Shown here in pieces: positions 18,152 to 27,112 of a stretch of DNA of 64,000 nucleotides (its first letter is position 1; every line of letters starts with the position of its first letter). Location: assembly GCA_002436415.1 (NCBI GenBank), contig DJMA01000003.1, forward strand, positions 62,001 through 126,000, written 5' to 3'. This stretch comes from Bdellovibrionaceae bacterium UBA6502. Lineage in GTDB: Bacteria; Bdellovibrionota; Bdellovibrionia; Bdellovibrionales; UBA840. The position numbers and the translations under genes are program-made. The notes beneath the pieces are model-generated. The model was given only the letters and a program-made list of their open reading frames with translations, searched no databases and was not told the DNA's origin.

Positions 18152-18178
18152 AAGAAACTCCTTTTTTAATTCTTATTC

Positions 18179-18220
18179 AGGATAAGGGAGCTTAAAAAAG
18201 AAAACCTTGATGTGGATCAA
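18179..18220 (-). promoter_or_regulatory. FNR-type box and -10 of the TauE gene
   Basis: TTGATGTGGATCAA (18207-18220) is a perfect TTGAT-N4-ATCAA box. On the minus strand TATCCT (18184-18179) can serve as -10; a start at 18172 then puts the box centre at -41.5, the class II activator position. The box overlaps the stop codon of the upstream regulator gene. Confidence 0.7.
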
Positions 18221-18843
18221 TCTTGCTGAGAAATATACTCCATCATCTTATTTTGATGCAAAATATTGTACTCTCTGCCCACTTTCTCTATAAAACCCAA
18301 TTCTGTAAGTTGGGTCATAGCTCTCGCTACACTTTCGATGGTTGTTCCCGAGTACTCCGCGATTTCTTTTCTCGTCCAAGGGTAGTCGGGGTGCTTTAGT
18401 TTTAGGAAAATTAAAGTTTCTGATATTCTTGAAATTGCGGTTTTGTCTTTTAAACCAGCGATTCGAATTTCTGCTTCTCCGAGATCTAATGCGATTCTTT
18501 TGAGGATTGGTTTTAAGTCTTCAGGATGATTTTTAAAATGATCATCTATGATATCTCTGGAAAGAAATGAAACTTTACACGGCTGTAAGCAAAGGGCTGA
18601 AGCATGGTAAGAATCTTCTGCGAAATAGGATCTATGTCCTAATATATGGTCTTTTGCAAAAATTCTAAAAAAGCTCTCTTTACCATTTGAGGCAATATGA
18701 AAGAGTCCCATTAATCCGTCCTGAATTAAATAAATGCCCTTCGGCTCATCACCCATATGATAGAGAATCTCTCCTCTTTTTAGCTCTTTACTGATAAGCT
18801 TCTCATTATGGGATACGAATATGTCTAAAATTTTGGATTTCAC
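18217..18843 (-). CDS. Crp/Fnr-family transcriptional regulator
   Basis: A 208-aa regulator: cyclic-nucleotide-like beta-barrel (about 10-115), long dimer helix, winged helix (WTRKEIAEYSGTTIESVARAMTQL). The recognition helix has E-S-V-A-R; the Glu and Arg match E209/R213 of FNR, which read TTGAT. It lacks the N-terminal cysteines of FNR, so it is not an Fe-S oxygen sensor of that kind. Two Cys (C-L-Q-P-C) in the barrel could sense a sulfur or redox signal. The GTG at 18843 has TTGGAG upstream. Two TTGAT-N4-ATCAA boxes flank the gene, so it likely controls the sulfur module. Confidence 0.88.
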   Translation of the reverse strand: MKSKILDIFVSHNEKLISKELKRGEILYHMGDEPKGIYLIQDGLMGLFHIASNGKESFFRIFAKDHILGHRSYFAEDSYHASALCLQPCKVSFLSRDIIDDHFKNHPEDLKPILKRIALDLGEAEIRIAGLKDKTAISRISETLIFLKLKHPDYPWTRKEIAEYSGTTIESVARAMTQLTELGFIEKVGREYNILHQNKMMEYISQQD

Positions 18844-18859
18844 AAAAATCTCCAAGAAT

Positions 18860-18901
18860 TTGATCTAGATCAAAGTTATTACTGGATAATGTTGGCATAC
18901 T
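18860..18901 (+). promoter_or_regulatory. FNR-type box and -10 of the sulfur operon
   Basis: TTGATCTAGATCAA (18860-18873), a fully palindromic FNR-type box. CATACT (18896-18901), with TGG before it as an extended -10, predicts a start at 18908 and box centre at -41.5. It drives the plus-strand operon and overlaps the upstream region of the regulator gene, allowing autoregulation. Confidence 0.7.
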
Positions 18902-18935
18902 AATTAAGAATTGAAAACCTTTTTAGGGAGGAAGC

Positions 18936-19787
18936 ATGAGCTACGAAGTTAAAGAATTTTATGACGAGGCAACCAATACCCTGACTTATATTGTTTATAA
19001 CAATTTGCTCGAAGCGGTTGTAATAGACCCTGTTTTAGATTATGACCAAGCGGCTTCAAAAATCCATACTGCATCTAACGATAAGGTGGAGAAATTTGTA
19101 GACCAAAAAAGCTTGAAGGTTTTGGCGATTTTAGAAACTCACGCACATGCAGATCATCTGTCGGGCGCACAGGATTTAAAGAAAAGATTTCCTAAAGCTC
19201 AGTTAGCAATTGGTGAACACATTCGTAGCGTACAGGCTGTTTTTAAAGAATTTTATAATTTAAAAAACCTTAATGTAGATGGAACCCAGTTTGATCTATT
19301 GTTGGCTGAAGGCGTTCATCGTTTTGGTGAAATAGAGATGGAAACTATTTTTACTCCAGGTCACACACCAGCTTGCTCAAGTTACAAAATTGGAAACAAT
19401 GTTTTTACCGGAGATGCTTTGTTTATGCCGGACTATGGAACTGGAAGATGTGACTTTCCAGGAGGCTCCGCAAGTTCTCTTTACGATTCAGTTCATAATA
19501 AATTGTACAGGCTTCCGGATGAAACGATCACCTACACAGGACACGATTACCAGCCCGGTGGTAGAGAGTTAAAGTTTAAAGCAAGTATTGGTGAACATAA
19601 AAAAGAGAATGTTCATATTAAAGCGACGACAACGGAAGAAGAGTTCGTCAAATTTCGAACCGAAAGGGATAAAACCTTAGATGCCCCAAGGCTTTTGCTA
19701 CCAAGTGTTCAAGTCAATGTTGACGGCGGTAACTTACCAGAGGTTGAAGACAATGGTATTAGCTATTTGAGAATTCCGATTCGCTAG
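18936..19787 (+). CDS. Metallo-beta-lactamase-fold persulfide dioxygenase-like hydrolase (Blh/ETHE1 group)
   Basis: A 283-aa MBL-fold protein with T-H-A-H-A-D-H-L-S-G, G-H-T-P, D-A-L-F-M-P-D-Y-G-T-G-R-C-D-F-P-G-G and Y-T-G-H-D-Y. The G-T-G-R-C-D-F-P-G-G signature marks the ETHE1/Blh group, which oxidises glutathione persulfide to sulfite with one Fe. It is first in an operon with a YeeE/YedE transporter and a DUF442 protein, the set linked to BigR-controlled H2S detoxification. GGGAGG precedes the ATG. Confidence 0.88.
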   Translation: MSYEVKEFYDEATNTLTYIVYNNLLEAVVIDPVLDYDQAASKIHTASNDKVEKFVDQKSLKVLAILETHAHADHLSGAQDLKKRFPKAQLAIGEHIRSVQAVFKEFYNLKNLNVDGTQFDLLLAEGVHRFGEIEMETIFTPGHTPACSSYKIGNNVFTGDALFMPDYGTGRCDFPGGSASSLYDSVHNKLYRLPDETITYTGHDYQPGGRELKFKASIGEHKKENVHIKATTTEEEFVKFRTERDKTLDAPRLLLPSVQVNVDGGNLPEVEDNGISYLRIPIR

Positions 19788-19798
19788 GAGAAAAGCAA

Positions 19799-20215
19799 AT
19801 GACAGAAAGTATGGTTTTAGCACTAATTGGCGGCATTCTTATTGGAGTTTCAAGCACAACAATGCTGGGTGGTATAGGACGAATTACGGGGATTAGTGGA
19901 ATTCTCGGTTTGAGTCTCGGAAAAATAAAGGCAGAACATTTTTGGCGCTACACATTTCTTGGAGGCTTGATTGTCGGGGGTATAGGCATGAAGATCAGTA
20001 ATCCTGAATTTTTTGATTATCAACTCAACTTGCCAGTGGCTCACTATATTATTGCCGGTCTGATTGTTGGTTATGGTACTAGGCTTGGAAGTGGTTGTAC
20101 CTCGGGACATGGTGTTTGCGGAATATCTCGCACCGCTAAGCGCTCTATTCTTGCAACTATCACCTTCATGCTTTTTGGCATTATCACTGTTGCGCTTAAG
20201 AGGGCTTTATTATGA
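19799..20215 (+). CDS. YeeE/YedE-type sulfur transporter, N-terminal half
   Basis: A 138-aa membrane protein with about four segments and the motif G-S-G-C-T-S-G-H-G-V-C-G, whose Cys residues line the path for thiosulfate-like sulfur in TsuA/YeeE. It is one half of a transporter that in other lineages is a single chain; the other half is the next gene (4-base overlap, ATGA). GGAG lies 8 bases before the ATG. Confidence 0.88.
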   Translation: MTESMVLALIGGILIGVSSTTMLGGIGRITGISGILGLSLGKIKAEHFWRYTFLGGLIVGGIGMKISNPEFFDYQLNLPVAHYIIAGLIVGYGTRLGSGCTSGHGVCGISRTAKRSILATITFMLFGIITVALKRALL

Positions 20216-20634
20216 AAACAACAATCGTCGCATTTTTATCCGGAATCATTTTTAGTGTAGGGCTAGTTATCTCAGGCATGGTTAACCCACATAAGGTCAT
20301 TGGCTTTTTAGATGTCTTTGGAGAATGGGACATTTCTTTGATGTTTGTTATGGGAGGAGCGGTGAGTTTCAATTTGATCGCTTTTCGTTTGCTGACAAAA
20401 AGAGATAAGCCCTTCTTTTCAGAGAACTGGCATTTACCAACGGCTTCGGATTTAGATAAGAAATTATTGATAGGTTCTGCTTTGTTTGGAATAGGCTGGG
20501 GAATTGCTGGTATTTGTCCAGGCCCAGGGATCGTAAACTTAGTCACTCTAAAAATAGAGGCTTTTTACTTTGTACTTAGTATGATTATGGGAATGCTTCT
20601 TTTTCATTTTACAAAATCAGTTTGGGAGAAATAA
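20212..20634 (+). CDS. YeeE/YedE-type sulfur transporter, C-terminal half (DUF6691)
   Basis: A 140-aa membrane protein with about four segments and the pseudo-repeat of its partner: G-W-G-I-A-G-I-C-P-G-P-G. The single Cys replaces the two-Cys motif of the first half. Such split pairs have been called PmpA/PmpB. Translationally coupled to both neighbours. Confidence 0.86.
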   Translation: MKTTIVAFLSGIIFSVGLVISGMVNPHKVIGFLDVFGEWDISLMFVMGGAVSFNLIAFRLLTKRDKPFFSENWHLPTASDLDKKLLIGSALFGIGWGIAGICPGPGIVNLVTLKIEAFYFVLSMIMGMLLFHFTKSVWEK

Positions 20635-21119
20635 TGAAAGCAATAAATTTAGAAAAACTAGAGTCAAATCTTAGCTTAGGTACTTATACTGGTTTAGCTC
20701 AGCTGGATTGTTTGCTGATTGGTCCAAAGGTAGAATCAGTAGAGCAAGTGGATCTTTTGAAAAAGGCCGGAATAACAAATGTGATTGATATGAAAACGGA
20801 AGGAGAGTTTTCTTTCAAGGATAAAGAAGAATTTGAAAAAGCTGGGATTAGCTATTTCCACTTTCCAGTAAGTTCGCCATTTGATGTGGACATTAGTCGT
20901 TTACAAGAACTTGAATCAAAGATTAGATGCTCAGAAATAGGCAAAACATATCTTTACTGTATGTCAGGCAATCGAGTGTCTGTGATTTTGGGACGACTAT
21001 TTTTTGAAGTATGTGGACACCCAAAAGATAGGGTTTTAGACACCATAGCTAAACTAGGAATGACGAGGGCTGATCTCTTAGAAAAAATGAAAGTGGATTT
21101 TGCTAAAGATCAGATATAA
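20634..21119 (+). CDS. DUF442 / phosphatase-like sulfurtransferase
   Basis: A 161-aa protein of the beta-lactamase-hydrolase-associated DUF442 (TIGR01244) family. The active-site loop is Y-C-M-S-G-N-R (C-X4-R), like dual-specificity phosphatase and rhodanese loops. In some bacteria this domain is fused to the Blh hydrolase; here it is a separate last gene of the operon. The start at 20634 shares its A with the previous stop (TAATG) and has GGGAG upstream. Likely moves persulfide sulfur to or from the dioxygenase. Confidence 0.82.
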   Translation: MKAINLEKLESNLSLGTYTGLAQLDCLLIGPKVESVEQVDLLKKAGITNVIDMKTEGEFSFKDKEEFEKAGISYFHFPVSSPFDVDISRLQELESKIRCSEIGKTYLYCMSGNRVSVILGRLFFEVCGHPKDRVLDTIAKLGMTRADLLEKMKVDFAKDQI

Positions 21120-21163
21120 AAGCTTAAGAAGTTAAAAGATGTATCTGAAAAAATCTTAGTTAA

Positions 21164-21195
21164 AAAGCCCAGATTCATTTCTGGGCTTTGTTGTT
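21164..21195 (+). terminator. Intrinsic terminator of the sulfur operon
   Basis: AAAGCCCAGA (21164-21173) pairs with TCTGGGCTTT (21180-21189), loop TTCATT, followed by GTTGTTTC. The A-rich 5' side allows partial action for the convergent gene as well. Confidence 0.82.
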
Positions 21196-21197
21196 TC

Positions 21198-22910
21198 TTA
21201 CTCTTCGTACAAAAGTGGAGTGTCTGTGTGAATGGCTAAGTTTTGTTTGGCCGTTTTAATTGAATTAGACTCAGTTGCATTACAAAGTTTCGTGATGGTC
21301 ATGTCTGCTGTCGACAGATCATAGTTTAGCTCAGAGGCACAGTATTGGTCGGTCTTTAATTTGACGAGCATTTGTGCTAGAGGCATGTAAAGCTTTTTTA
21401 ATTGAGCTATCAAAGTACTCGTTTGATCAAAAGCTTTGGGTAGTTGGTCTTCGGCTAATAACTCTTTTCCAAGTAAACTCGTTAGTAGCTCTAGGCTGAA
21501 CACTGGATTGATGCTTTGCCACTCTTGCGCTGGGCGAGTTTTAAATCTCTCTAAAGCCCTTTCTAAAAATACAACTGCATTGCTAAACTCAACCACTTCT
21601 TTAAGTCGAATTCTAATACTTTCATTTTCAAGCTTCGTACCTAGTAGAGCGCCCGCGGTAGTTTCACCTTGTTTTAAGCTTGTGCCCTTGGCATTTATGA
21701 AAAACAAAGAATCGGACGCGATGTTTTTTAATTCCATGGTGGTAAAACCTAATGCCAGAGAAGAGGCCTCTACAGGTAAAATTCCTGCTGTAGGATGGCT
21801 GATGTCACCTAGCAAATATGTCTCAGCTTGTACCCAAGCTTCGGCGGGACTAGCAAAGCGGAAAGCTTGGATCATATTTCGAAAGAAATGAATGCGTGCC
21901 AATAAATCTTGAAAGGCAAAACTAGATTTTAAATTGGCAGCAGGTGCGCCTAAGGACATTTTGTGTTTGGCAGGATTGTATGTTGCAATTTCCTCAGCGC
22001 TCAAAAGCATTGGTCCGTTTTCGTCCATATAGACCCCTAAAAAAGGAACCAAAGAAAAGTCGGGGCGTTCAGCGGATAGTGGGTTTAAATGTGAAAAGTC
22101 GTTCTCATTATATTCAGGGCCAACAAAACCTTTGATACTTAAAAGTTGTGCGAACATTCTTTGGGCTAAAACACTGGCGCAATTTCTCTCGGAAATATTT
22201 TTCTTGTAGTAAAAATTTTGAATTAGGCTCGCGTAAATTTGTTCGTTGTCTTTTTGAATGTCTTGCCATTGGTTGGATGGAAACAAAGTTACACTGTGGG
22301 TAAGAGCTCCATAGTCCAAGTCTAATTTTTGCTCTAAATTGAACTCTAAAGCCTTACGATGAATATTGAAAAATAGAGAAGTTTTACTTTCGCCCATTTC
22401 TCCAAAAATACCAGGGTAGTTTAGAGCAATTTCGTCATTGAGCGCACTATACATAAGGTCTCGATATTTGCTTGGCCAATAGGCGTAAGCATTTTTTAGA
22501 ACCTTCCATTTAATCCACGATAGCTCACCTTTTTTATACTTTTCTTTTGCTAGTTCATAAAACTGTTCTTCGTTCGGTAAGTTTAAAACCTCTCCGATAT
22601 AAAAAAGCATAAAGGGGGAGTTCGCAATATTTGTTCTTAGTAAAAGGCGATCATTGTCCTTTTCAAAGCGATCAAATAGACTGAAATGCTTAACTTGCTG
22701 ACTGGATTCAAGTTTCATAGCCATTAAATCGCAGGCTGACTCATCGCTACTAGCTAGAGGGTCGTTAAGATCTCTGTAAACAGGTTTTTGAAAAACCTCT
22801 TTGTTTTGATCTGTGATCATAGATCTGTCTAAGGTTGGAGCTTTCTGATCAGAGCAAGCTCCTACTAATAAACCGAGACTAACTAAATTAATTAAAACTG
22901 TCTTTCTCAC
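21198..22910 (-). CDS. Large lipoprotein, unknown function
   Basis: A 570-aa protein starting at a GTG (22910) 7 bases after AAGGAG; an ATG at 22916 sits too close to that RBS. The signal peptide ends L-V-G-A-C (lipobox), so it is lipid-anchored. The rest is mainly helical, without a recognised domain, and two Cys lie in the C-terminal 50 residues (Q-Y-C and K-L-C). It is 11 bases after the barrel gene on the same strand, so the two probably act together in the outer envelope. Confidence 0.7.
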   Translation of the reverse strand: MRKTVLINLVSLGLLVGACSDQKAPTLDRSMITDQNKEVFQKPVYRDLNDPLASSDESACDLMAMKLESSQQVKHFSLFDRFEKDNDRLLLRTNIANSPFMLFYIGEVLNLPNEEQFYELAKEKYKKGELSWIKWKVLKNAYAYWPSKYRDLMYSALNDEIALNYPGIFGEMGESKTSLFFNIHRKALEFNLEQKLDLDYGALTHSVTLFPSNQWQDIQKDNEQIYASLIQNFYYKKNISERNCASVLAQRMFAQLLSIKGFVGPEYNENDFSHLNPLSAERPDFSLVPFLGVYMDENGPMLLSAEEIATYNPAKHKMSLGAPAANLKSSFAFQDLLARIHFFRNMIQAFRFASPAEAWVQAETYLLGDISHPTAGILPVEASSLALGFTTMELKNIASDSLFFINAKGTSLKQGETTAGALLGTKLENESIRIRLKEVVEFSNAVVFLERALERFKTRPAQEWQSINPVFSLELLTSLLGKELLAEDQLPKAFDQTSTLIAQLKKLYMPLAQMLVKLKTDQYCASELNYDLSTADMTITKLCNATESNSIKTAKQNLAIHTDTPLLYEE

Positions 22911-22921
22911 AATCATTCTCC

Positions 22922-24187
22922 TTAGAAGTATACTTTTGCATCTACGCGAACGTAACTGGCTTTAGATGTATTGGTTCCATTAATACGAGTGTTATAAAGT
23001 GCATCGATTTGCATAGGAGCAAAAAACTTTTTTGCAACAAAGGCAGGGATTGTCGAATAAGTTAGGCCAACTTCTGCGCTTAACTCTTTGAAGTCTGTTC
23101 CTTCAGATAGGCCTTGATAATAAAGGCTAGGATCATTTTCTGAAGAGTCTTCAAAATGATCCTTGGCACTTTCGTTGTATTGGTAGGCACCCCAGATCTC
23201 CCATTCTCCAGAATCAAAGGTATAGGTACTAGAAATTTCGGATTCAAAGTCAATGGATTGCCTTCTCGTAACATCTCGAACTTGACCATCTTCTGCCAAA
23301 AGTGAAGGTAGGCTATCGTCTTCATCTCTGGGAACTGCGCGTTTTCGTGTGTCTGGAAGGTTGTAGACGGCTTTTGTCATTAAGCCAAAGGTGATGTTCT
23401 TATTTAGTTTGTAGTCATGAAAAAATAAAGCTCCTAAAGCCCAATTGCCTCCGCCGGTTCCACTATCAAATAGATTATCTATCTCGCCAGTATTTCCAGT
23501 TGGAAGTCGTAAGCCAATTTGATAGCTCATGTCGCGAGAAGGAGTGGAATAAAACCTATGCTTTAAGCCAACTTCAATGTCGCCTAAATCAGTTTTATCA
23601 AAACTTTCAGGGCGTTGATAACCTTTAGATTCAAGGGCAGCAGCGGCAAAAAAGTCACCATCAAAATTTGTAGCAGCAACTTTACCTAAACCAGCCTTTA
23701 AATCGGGAGAAATTCCAGAACCTAATTTTTGCGATATGGCCTTAGCGTTATTAATCGTTTGTACTTCAAAAGAGGTTTTCAGTCTTCTGCGAACAACAGG
23801 TACTCTTAGACCAAGGGTTATCTTCTTACTGATACCATATTCTGCGGCAACTAAGGCTTGGTGAACTTGCATCTGGGTGTCACTATAAATTTGAGAATTA
23901 ATTAACTCGTCACCCAGTCCACTTTCTAAACTATTTAAAGCATTATAAAGCTTTCCTAAATCATTATTCATTTTGGCAAAGCTTCTCATATCGAGAGATT
24001 GATTTAAGCCTTGGCTCAATCCACTAAGTTGACCATCATTATTATAGTTATATTGGACGTCGTTGGAATATACATTCACCAAACGTGCACGGACAATTTT
24101 TTTAGGCAATACGGATGCCGTTTCTACCGCATAGATTTCAGTGAACCCAAAAGTAAAATAAAATAGTAGTAAGTATTTATGAAACAC
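22922..24187 (-). CDS. Outer-membrane beta-barrel protein
   Basis: A 421-aa protein with a signal peptide (MFHKYLLLFYFTFGFTEIYA), a helical segment (about 70-110), then alternating strands with loops such as GLRLPTGNTGEIDNLFDSG and the C-terminal end Y-V-R-V-D-A-K-V-Y-F. A terminal Phe with alternating aromatics is the usual barrel-assembly signal. The fold resembles the MetA-pathway/porin-like barrel group, but substrate is unknown. It starts with GTG after GGGGGG and is followed by a lipoprotein gene. Confidence 0.75.
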   Translation of the reverse strand: MFHKYLLLFYFTFGFTEIYAVETASVLPKKIVRARLVNVYSNDVQYNYNNDGQLSGLSQGLNQSLDMRSFAKMNNDLGKLYNALNSLESGLGDELINSQIYSDTQMQVHQALVAAEYGISKKITLGLRVPVVRRRLKTSFEVQTINNAKAISQKLGSGISPDLKAGLGKVAATNFDGDFFAAAALESKGYQRPESFDKTDLGDIEVGLKHRFYSTPSRDMSYQIGLRLPTGNTGEIDNLFDSGTGGGNWALGALFFHDYKLNKNITFGLMTKAVYNLPDTRKRAVPRDEDDSLPSLLAEDGQVRDVTRRQSIDFESEISSTYTFDSGEWEIWGAYQYNESAKDHFEDSSENDPSLYYQGLSEGTDFKELSAEVGLTYSTIPAFVAKKFFAPMQIDALYNTRINGTNTSKASYVRVDAKVYF

Positions 24188-24724
24188 TTGCCCCCCGATT
24201 TTGAATTGAATTAGACCCGCTCTAAGATTTAGCAGTGGCCTATAGCTACCAAAGGATTCTACTTTTCTGTAGCATTAAAGTTTAAGCCAGAAAAATGTAC
24301 TGATGCGGCATCTGATAAGTGCTTATTTTTATTTGAAAAGATCGGTAAATAGTCTAAATTACTGGCTAAAGACTATATGGTGTTGTTTGAAAATTTGATA
24401 TTTTTGAATAAAATTTGAAATCCTACAGGGCTCATTCAGCCTTTAAAAATTGCCTTTATCTTTCGAGAAAATTTAAAAGCTTAGTGCTTAGAAGAAACTT
24501 CTGTTTCTATGAATTGCTGGTTAAAAAAATGCTCGTTATTGCTTGTGCCGAAAAATTTAGCGAATCTCCATGGCTAGTTATCCCATTCCATAGGAGGGCT
24601 TTGGTTTAAAGCAGGAAAAACTCGCTTCTCATAGCGGCAAAAGCTTCTAAATGATTTAAACATTCGCAAAAATCAGCTATTCTCACCGGGCTTTTAAACA
24701 ATTTCACTATCCATAGGGGAGACT
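24188..24724. other. Gene-free intergenic region
   Basis: 537 bases between divergent genes. A 7-bp inverted repeat (ATAGTCT at 24349 and AGACTAT at 24370) is present. A 64-codon frame at 24415-24609 begins without an RBS and has biased composition; I do not regard it as a gene. Promoters of icd and of the barrel gene should lie here. Confidence 0.5.
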
Positions 24725-26941
24725 ATGTCTAAAATTTACTACACGAAAACTGATGAAGCTCCAGCCTTAGCAACACAATCTTTTTTACCGATTGTTGAGG
24801 CATTCACAAAAAAAGCAAACATTGAGATCGAGCTAAAGGACATCTCGTTAGCAGGTAGAATCCTAGCTAACTTTCCAGAGAATCTATCGGATGATCAAAA
24901 AATGTCAGATGCATTAACAGAACTTGGCGAGTTGGCAAAAACTCCTGGTGCAAATATAATTAAGCTTCCAAATATCAGTGCTTCTATTCCACAGTTGCAA
25001 GCGGCAATTAAAGAGTTGAATGAGCATGGTTTTAAAGTTCCGGCTTATCCAGAGGAGCCAAAGAATGAAGAAGAAAAACAAATTAAGGCTCGTTATGCGA
25101 AAGTTTTAGGTTCTGCTGTAAACCCTGTATTGCGCGAAGGGAATTCAGACCGCCGTGTTGCTGATGCGGTAAAACAATACGCAAAAAATAATCCACACTC
25201 CATGGGGGCTTGGACTAAAGACTCTAAGTCTCACGTTGCACATATGGAAGCTGGTGACTTTTACGGTTCAGAAAAAAGCTACCAAATGGACAAAGCTGAC
25301 AAAGTTTCTATTAGCCTTGAGGGAACAGATGGGAGCACGACAGAACTTAAGAAAGACTTAGCACTTTTAGAAAATGAAATCATTGATAGTTCTGTTATGT
25401 CGAAAGCGGCTTTGGTTGAATTTTTCGAAAAACAAGTGGCTGATGCAAAAGACAATGGAGTTTTGTTTTCTCTTCACATGAAAGCGACCATGATGAAGGT
25501 TTCTGATCCAATCATTTTTGGTCATTGTGTAAAAGTGTTCTACGCAGATGTTTTAGATAAATACGCTGCTGAATTAAAAGAAATTGGTTTCGATGAAAAT
25601 AATGGAATCGGTGATCTATATGCAAAACTGGATAAGCTTCCTGCGGATAAGCAAGAAGCTATCAAGGCAGATATGGATGCGCTTTATAAAGCTCGCCCAG
25701 AATTAGCCATGGTAGATTCTGATCGTGGAATCACAAACCTTCATGTTCCAAGTGACATCATCATTGATGCTTCCATGCCAGCAATGATCAGAAATTCTGG
25801 TCAAATGTGGGGACCGGATGGAAAAGCCAAAGACACTAAAGCGGTAATTCCAGACCGTTGTTATGCAGGGGTTTATGATGCAACCATTAACTTCTGTAAA
25901 GAAAATGGTGCTTTTGATGTGCCGACTATGGGGAATGTTTCCAATGTTGGTTTGATGGCTAAAAAAGCGGAAGAGTATGGTTCACACGATAAAACTTTTG
26001 AAATCGCAACAGCTGGTAAAGTAGTTGTTAAAAATTCTGCGGGTGATGTTCTAATGGAACAAAACGTTGAAGCAGGAGATATTTTTAGAATGTGTCAAAC
26101 GAAAGAAGTGGCGATTCGTGACTGGGTAAAACTAGGTGTAAATCGTTCTCGTGCCACTGGCCAACCAGCAGTTTTCTGGTTAGATAAAGATCGTGCCCAT
26201 GATGCAAACCTTATTAAATTGGTAGAGAAGTTCTTGCCTGAGCACGATACTAAGGGGTTAGAAATTAAAATCATGGCGCCAGTAGAGGCTACTCTTTACA
26301 CTTGTGAAAGAGTAAAAGCAGGTAAAGATACTATTTCGGTTACGGGTAACGTTCTTCGTGATTATTTGACGGACTTATTTCCTATCTTAGAACTTGGTAC
26401 AAGTGCTAAGATGCTATCTATCGTTCCATTGTTAGCGGGTGGTGGATTGTTTGAAACAGGTGCTGGTGGATCGGCTCCTAAACATGTTCAACAGTTTGCT
26501 ACGGAAAACCACCTTCGTTGGGATTCTTTAGGAGAGTTCTTAGCTCTTGCTGTAAGTCTTGAAGACCTTGCAGAGAAAACTTCCAATGCAAAAGCAAAGG
26601 TATTAGCGGAAACTTTAGATAAGGCGAACACCAAGTTCTTACTTACGAACAAATCGCCAAGCCGTAAAGTGGGTGAGCTAGATAACCGTGGAAGTCACTT
26701 TTATCTATGCCTGTATTGGGCTGAAGAGTTAGCTCAATGTGCAGATGCAGATTTGAAAGCTGCTTTCGCTCCAGTTTATGCTGCTCTTTCTGATAAAGAA
26801 AACGCCATTGTTGAAGAGCTTAATGCTGCTCAAGGTGTGGAGATCGATATGGGTGGTTACTACCAACCAGACGATGCAAAACTTGCCGCAGCAATGAGAC
26901 CAAGTAAAACATTTAACGATGTGTTGGCTCAATTAAATTAG
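24725..26941 (+). CDS. icd: Monomeric NADP-dependent isocitrate dehydrogenase
   Basis: TCA-cycle enzyme converting isocitrate to 2-oxoglutarate and CO2. The 738-aa length and the N-terminus YYTKTDEAPALATQSFLPIV are diagnostic of the monomeric (IDH-II) type, about twice the size of the dimeric enzyme. LREGNSDRRV and the phosphate/substrate region G-T-S-A-K-M-L-S are present. AGGGGAG precedes the ATG, and two hairpins follow the stop. A highly expressed single gene is likely. Confidence 0.95.
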   Translation: MSKIYYTKTDEAPALATQSFLPIVEAFTKKANIEIELKDISLAGRILANFPENLSDDQKMSDALTELGELAKTPGANIIKLPNISASIPQLQAAIKELNEHGFKVPAYPEEPKNEEEKQIKARYAKVLGSAVNPVLREGNSDRRVADAVKQYAKNNPHSMGAWTKDSKSHVAHMEAGDFYGSEKSYQMDKADKVSISLEGTDGSTTELKKDLALLENEIIDSSVMSKAALVEFFEKQVADAKDNGVLFSLHMKATMMKVSDPIIFGHCVKVFYADVLDKYAAELKEIGFDENNGIGDLYAKLDKLPADKQEAIKADMDALYKARPELAMVDSDRGITNLHVPSDIIIDASMPAMIRNSGQMWGPDGKAKDTKAVIPDRCYAGVYDATINFCKENGAFDVPTMGNVSNVGLMAKKAEEYGSHDKTFEIATAGKVVVKNSAGDVLMEQNVEAGDIFRMCQTKEVAIRDWVKLGVNRSRATGQPAVFWLDKDRAHDANLIKLVEKFLPEHDTKGLEIKIMAPVEATLYTCERVKAGKDTISVTGNVLRDYLTDLFPILELGTSAKMLSIVPLLAGGGLFETGAGGSAPKHVQQFATENHLRWDSLGEFLALAVSLEDLAEKTSNAKAKVLAETLDKANTKFLLTNKSPSRKVGELDNRGSHFYLCLYWAEELAQCADADLKAAFAPVYAALSDKENAIVEELNAAQGVEIDMGGYYQPDDAKLAAAMRPSKTFNDVLAQLN

Positions 26942-26997
26942 AAATACTTTTTTAAAAAGTATTTAGAAGTTAGTATATTTGACTAGAAAAATGAAGG

Positions 26998-27026
26998 ACC
27001 TCCGGTTTATAATCGGAGGTTTTTTA
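26998..27026 (+). terminator. Intrinsic terminator of icd
   Basis: ACCTCCG (26998-27004) pairs with CGGAGGT (27014-27020) and is followed by TTTTTA. A second AT-rich hairpin (AAATACTTTTT / AAAAGTATTT) lies at 26942-26964. Confidence 0.85.
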
Positions 27027-27112
27027 TTGTTGGTTTTACTAGAAAATGTTGGTTGATAATAGTTTTGGTCTGATACTGATTTTATCTTTTTCAAAGAGCT
27101 CAATAGTACTAA

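Noticed and set aside
24415..24609. 64-codon plus-strand frame before icd
   Set aside because: No RBS and no recognisable feature; it is more likely part of the intergenic region.
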